DNA from: Candidatus Faecimonas gallistercoris
GTDB lineage: Bacteria; Bacillota_I; Bacilli_A; RF39; UBA660
Assembly (NCBI GenBank): GCA_018712565.1
Contig: DVGU01000068.1
Location: 1-32,012 of the forward strand
Direction of reading: 5' to 3'
DNA length: 32,012 nucleotides
The notes below the pieces were generated by a model that ran no database searches, had not been told where the DNA came from, and saw nothing but the letters and a program-made list of their open reading frames with translations. The translations under genes and the position numbers were made by a program. Positions within the stretch are counted from its first letter, which is position 1; each line of letters opens with the position of its first letter. This document shows, piece by piece, positions 31,016 through 32,012 of the stretch.

Positions 31016-31610
31016 ATAAAAATATTAATATTTTAGGGATTAGGTAACTTTCGATTATTGATATAAAAACTGCAAATCCTAAAAAGAATATTCCTATTTT
31101 GGTATATCTTTTTATAAATGGATGCCATGATCTATTTTCTTTTTTGAAAATACTTTTATATATTAGGGTTGAAAATGATATTGCATAGTAACTTAATAAA
31201 AAAGTTCCTAATAAATTAATGATATTTGGTAATGTATAGATAAAAGCTTTCATTAGACCTTTTATTCCATAAGTAATTAAAATACTTGATAAGGAAAAGC
31301 CAGTAATAAAACCTTTAAAAAATAAGATTAATAATATGATTGGTACACCTATTAAAGATAGGCCTAATATCCATAATATTATAGTTATTAATGAGTTATT
31401 GGTTATACTAGATAGAAATGCAGTTAGATAATTTATGTTGTTATTATCAATGGCAGTCATAAATTTTTTAATACTTGTTGTGATTAATAGTTTATTATCT
31501 TTGGAAATGATTGCTGGAAATAATATTCCTAATATTGTTGATATTGTCATTATAATTGTTAATGTAAATAGTAGTTTATTTTGTTTTAGTTTTGTTAATA
31601 GTTCTTTCAT
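31014..31610 (-). CDS. spoIIM: SpoIIM-like membrane protein
   Basis: The 198-residue protein has five or six membrane helices and the SpoIIM family pattern: helix 1 after a short cytoplasmic start (LLFTLTIIMTISTILGILF), a polar loop of about 30 residues, NNSLITIILWILGLSLIGVPIILLILFFKGFITGFSLS, then YTLPNIINLLGTFLLSYYAI. In spore formers SpoIIM works with SpoIID and SpoIIP in engulfment; related proteins also occur in non-sporulating Bacillota. Nothing else in the window is specific to sporulation. AAGGAGAA precedes the ATG. Confidence 0.85.
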   Translation of the reverse strand: MKELLTKLKQNKLLFTLTIIMTISTILGILFPAIISKDNKLLITTSIKKFMTAIDNNNINYLTAFLSSITNNSLITIILWILGLSLIGVPIILLILFFKGFITGFSLSSILITYGIKGLMKAFIYTLPNIINLLGTFLLSYYAISFSTLIYKSIFKKENRSWHPFIKRYTKIGIFFLGFAVFISIIESYLIPKILIFL

Positions 31611-31715
31611 AGATTCTCCTTTGTACTACTTTATTCTTTTTTTTTAGTTTCTATGAAAAAAAGGAATTTACTTTTTTAGACATTTATTTTATAATTAGTA
31701 AAGAGGTGATACTGG

Positions 31716-31802
31716 ATGAATCAAAAAGTTGTAAAAGTTGTATCTATTATTTTAGTGGTTGTTTTACTTGTTTCGTTTTTAAGTGTTTTATTATATTTAT
31801 AA
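31716..31802 (+). CDS. 28-residue membrane peptide
   Basis: A short ORF, too small for most gene finders, encodes MNQKVVKVV followed by a 19-residue hydrophobic stretch to the end. AAAGAGGTGAT stands well spaced before the ATG, TATAAT lies about 25 bases further up, and a strong terminator begins at the stop codon. This complete single-gene unit argues for a real small membrane peptide. It may be a membrane-inserting toxin, a transporter accessory peptide or a stress peptide. No homologue is recognised. Confidence 0.6.
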   Translation: MNQKVVKVVSIILVVVLLVSFLSVLLYL

Positions 31803-31828
31803 AAGGCGTCCAAAATGGACGTCTTTTT
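31801..31828 (+). terminator. Rho-independent terminator after the membrane peptide
   Basis: GCGTCCA and TGGACGT pair around AAA, with flanking A and T runs and TTTTTT. It follows the stop of the 28-residue ORF directly. Confidence 0.85.
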
Positions 31829-31887
31829 TATATATTAGGAATTTGCTTCATTTAATTGAATAAGTGAAAATATGATTGCCCCATCAC

Positions 31888-31910
31888 AAAAACTCAGATA
31901 ATATATCTGA
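31888..31910 (-). terminator. Minus-strand terminator
   Basis: TCAGATA and TATCTGA form a perfect 7-bp stem with a three-base loop. On the minus strand it is followed by GTTTTTG. It serves the partial gene at 31934-32012. Confidence 0.75.
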
Positions 31911-31933
31911 TTATTTCTAATTATTATTAAATT

Positions 31934-32012
31934 TTAGTAATCAACTTCTACTGAAACAGGATTCATTCTAATATTACATTCTTTACAAAGAAACACTTTT
32001 CCTTCTTTGAAT
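31934..32012 (-). CDS. C-terminal end of a protein with a CxxC motif (partial)
   Basis: The minus strand is open from the window edge to a TAA at 31934-31936, giving the last 25 residues FKEGKVFLCKECNIRMNPVSVEVDY. CKEC suggests half of a zinc ribbon or rubredoxin-like knuckle. A good terminator follows. The start and the rest of the protein lie outside the window, so the family cannot be named. Confidence 0.55.
   Translation of the reverse strand, partial: FKEGKVFLCKECNIRMNPVSVEVDY

Noticed and set aside
1-32012. tRNA or rRNA genes
   Set aside because: I looked for cloverleaf-like segments with GGTTCGANTCC and for rRNA-like sequence and found none. The only tRNA-related structure is the T-box leader at 17046-17192.

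Overview
The window is about 32 kb of very AT-rich DNA with standard bacterial signals: strong AGGAGG-type ribosome binding sites, TTGACA/TATAAT promoters, U-tract terminators and a T-box leader. The gene content (BceAB/BceRS-type module, T-box-controlled alaS, holA, rarA, Xer recombinase next to deoB, mnmA, SpoIIM-like protein) points to a low-GC Bacillota, perhaps an uncultured gut lineage of the Bacilli/Erysipelotrichia/RF39 kind. That placement is inference. The genetic code looks standard: TGG encodes Trp, and both TAA and TGA end well-conserved proteins.

Layout. 1-420: 3' end of an IS200/IS605-type tnpB with its presumed omega-RNA region. 571-5167: a BceAB-like ABC transporter with a small overlapping membrane ORF, followed by its OmpR-type response regulator and intramembrane-sensing histidine kinase. 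5244-6906: a hypothetical gene, a decayed second copy of the IS605 3' end, a maltose/galactoside-type O-acetyltransferase and a cell-wall-anchored Ser/Thr-rich protein. 6984-12938: an NAD salvage operon (pncA, pncB, a Nudix gene, nadE, a methylthiotransferase-like radical SAM gene) behind a consensus promoter overlapped by a palindromic operator; the Nudix and methylthiotransferase-like genes each carry one in-frame TAA. 12946-14523: a GNAT acetyltransferase and an unknown gene on the minus strand. 14531-15660: a second copy of the same promoter-operator drives a short RlmN/Cfr-like radical SAM protein. 15853-17004: AI-2E family transporter. 17046-21950: Ala-type T-box, two P-loop kinases, alaS and holA. 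22073-23458: a decayed secreted peptide gene, an ABC ATPase with an altered Walker A motif and a short membrane protein. 23492-25712 (minus): rarA and an Amidoligase_2-type protein. 25774-27888: Xer recombinase and deoB. 27955-31610 (minus): DUF1540 protein, an AT-rich spacer with nested hairpins, a DUF2726-like protein, a HTH protein, mnmA and a SpoIIM-like protein. 31716-32012: a 28-residue membrane peptide and the end of a minus-strand gene with a CxxC motif.

How the genes fit together. The strongest unexplained signal is the palindrome GTTATTAA-N7-TTAATAAC, placed identically over the -10 box of the NAD salvage operon and of the RlmN-like gene 7.5 kb away, each with an extra downstream GTTATTAA half-site. 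It suggests one local regulon joining NAD precursor salvage with two atypical radical SAM proteins. The second signal is IS605-derived 3' ends, in direct orientation, on both sides of the BceAB/BceRS module. The third is the decay of the tails of otherwise intact operons (Nudix, methylthiotransferase-like, small ABC cluster).
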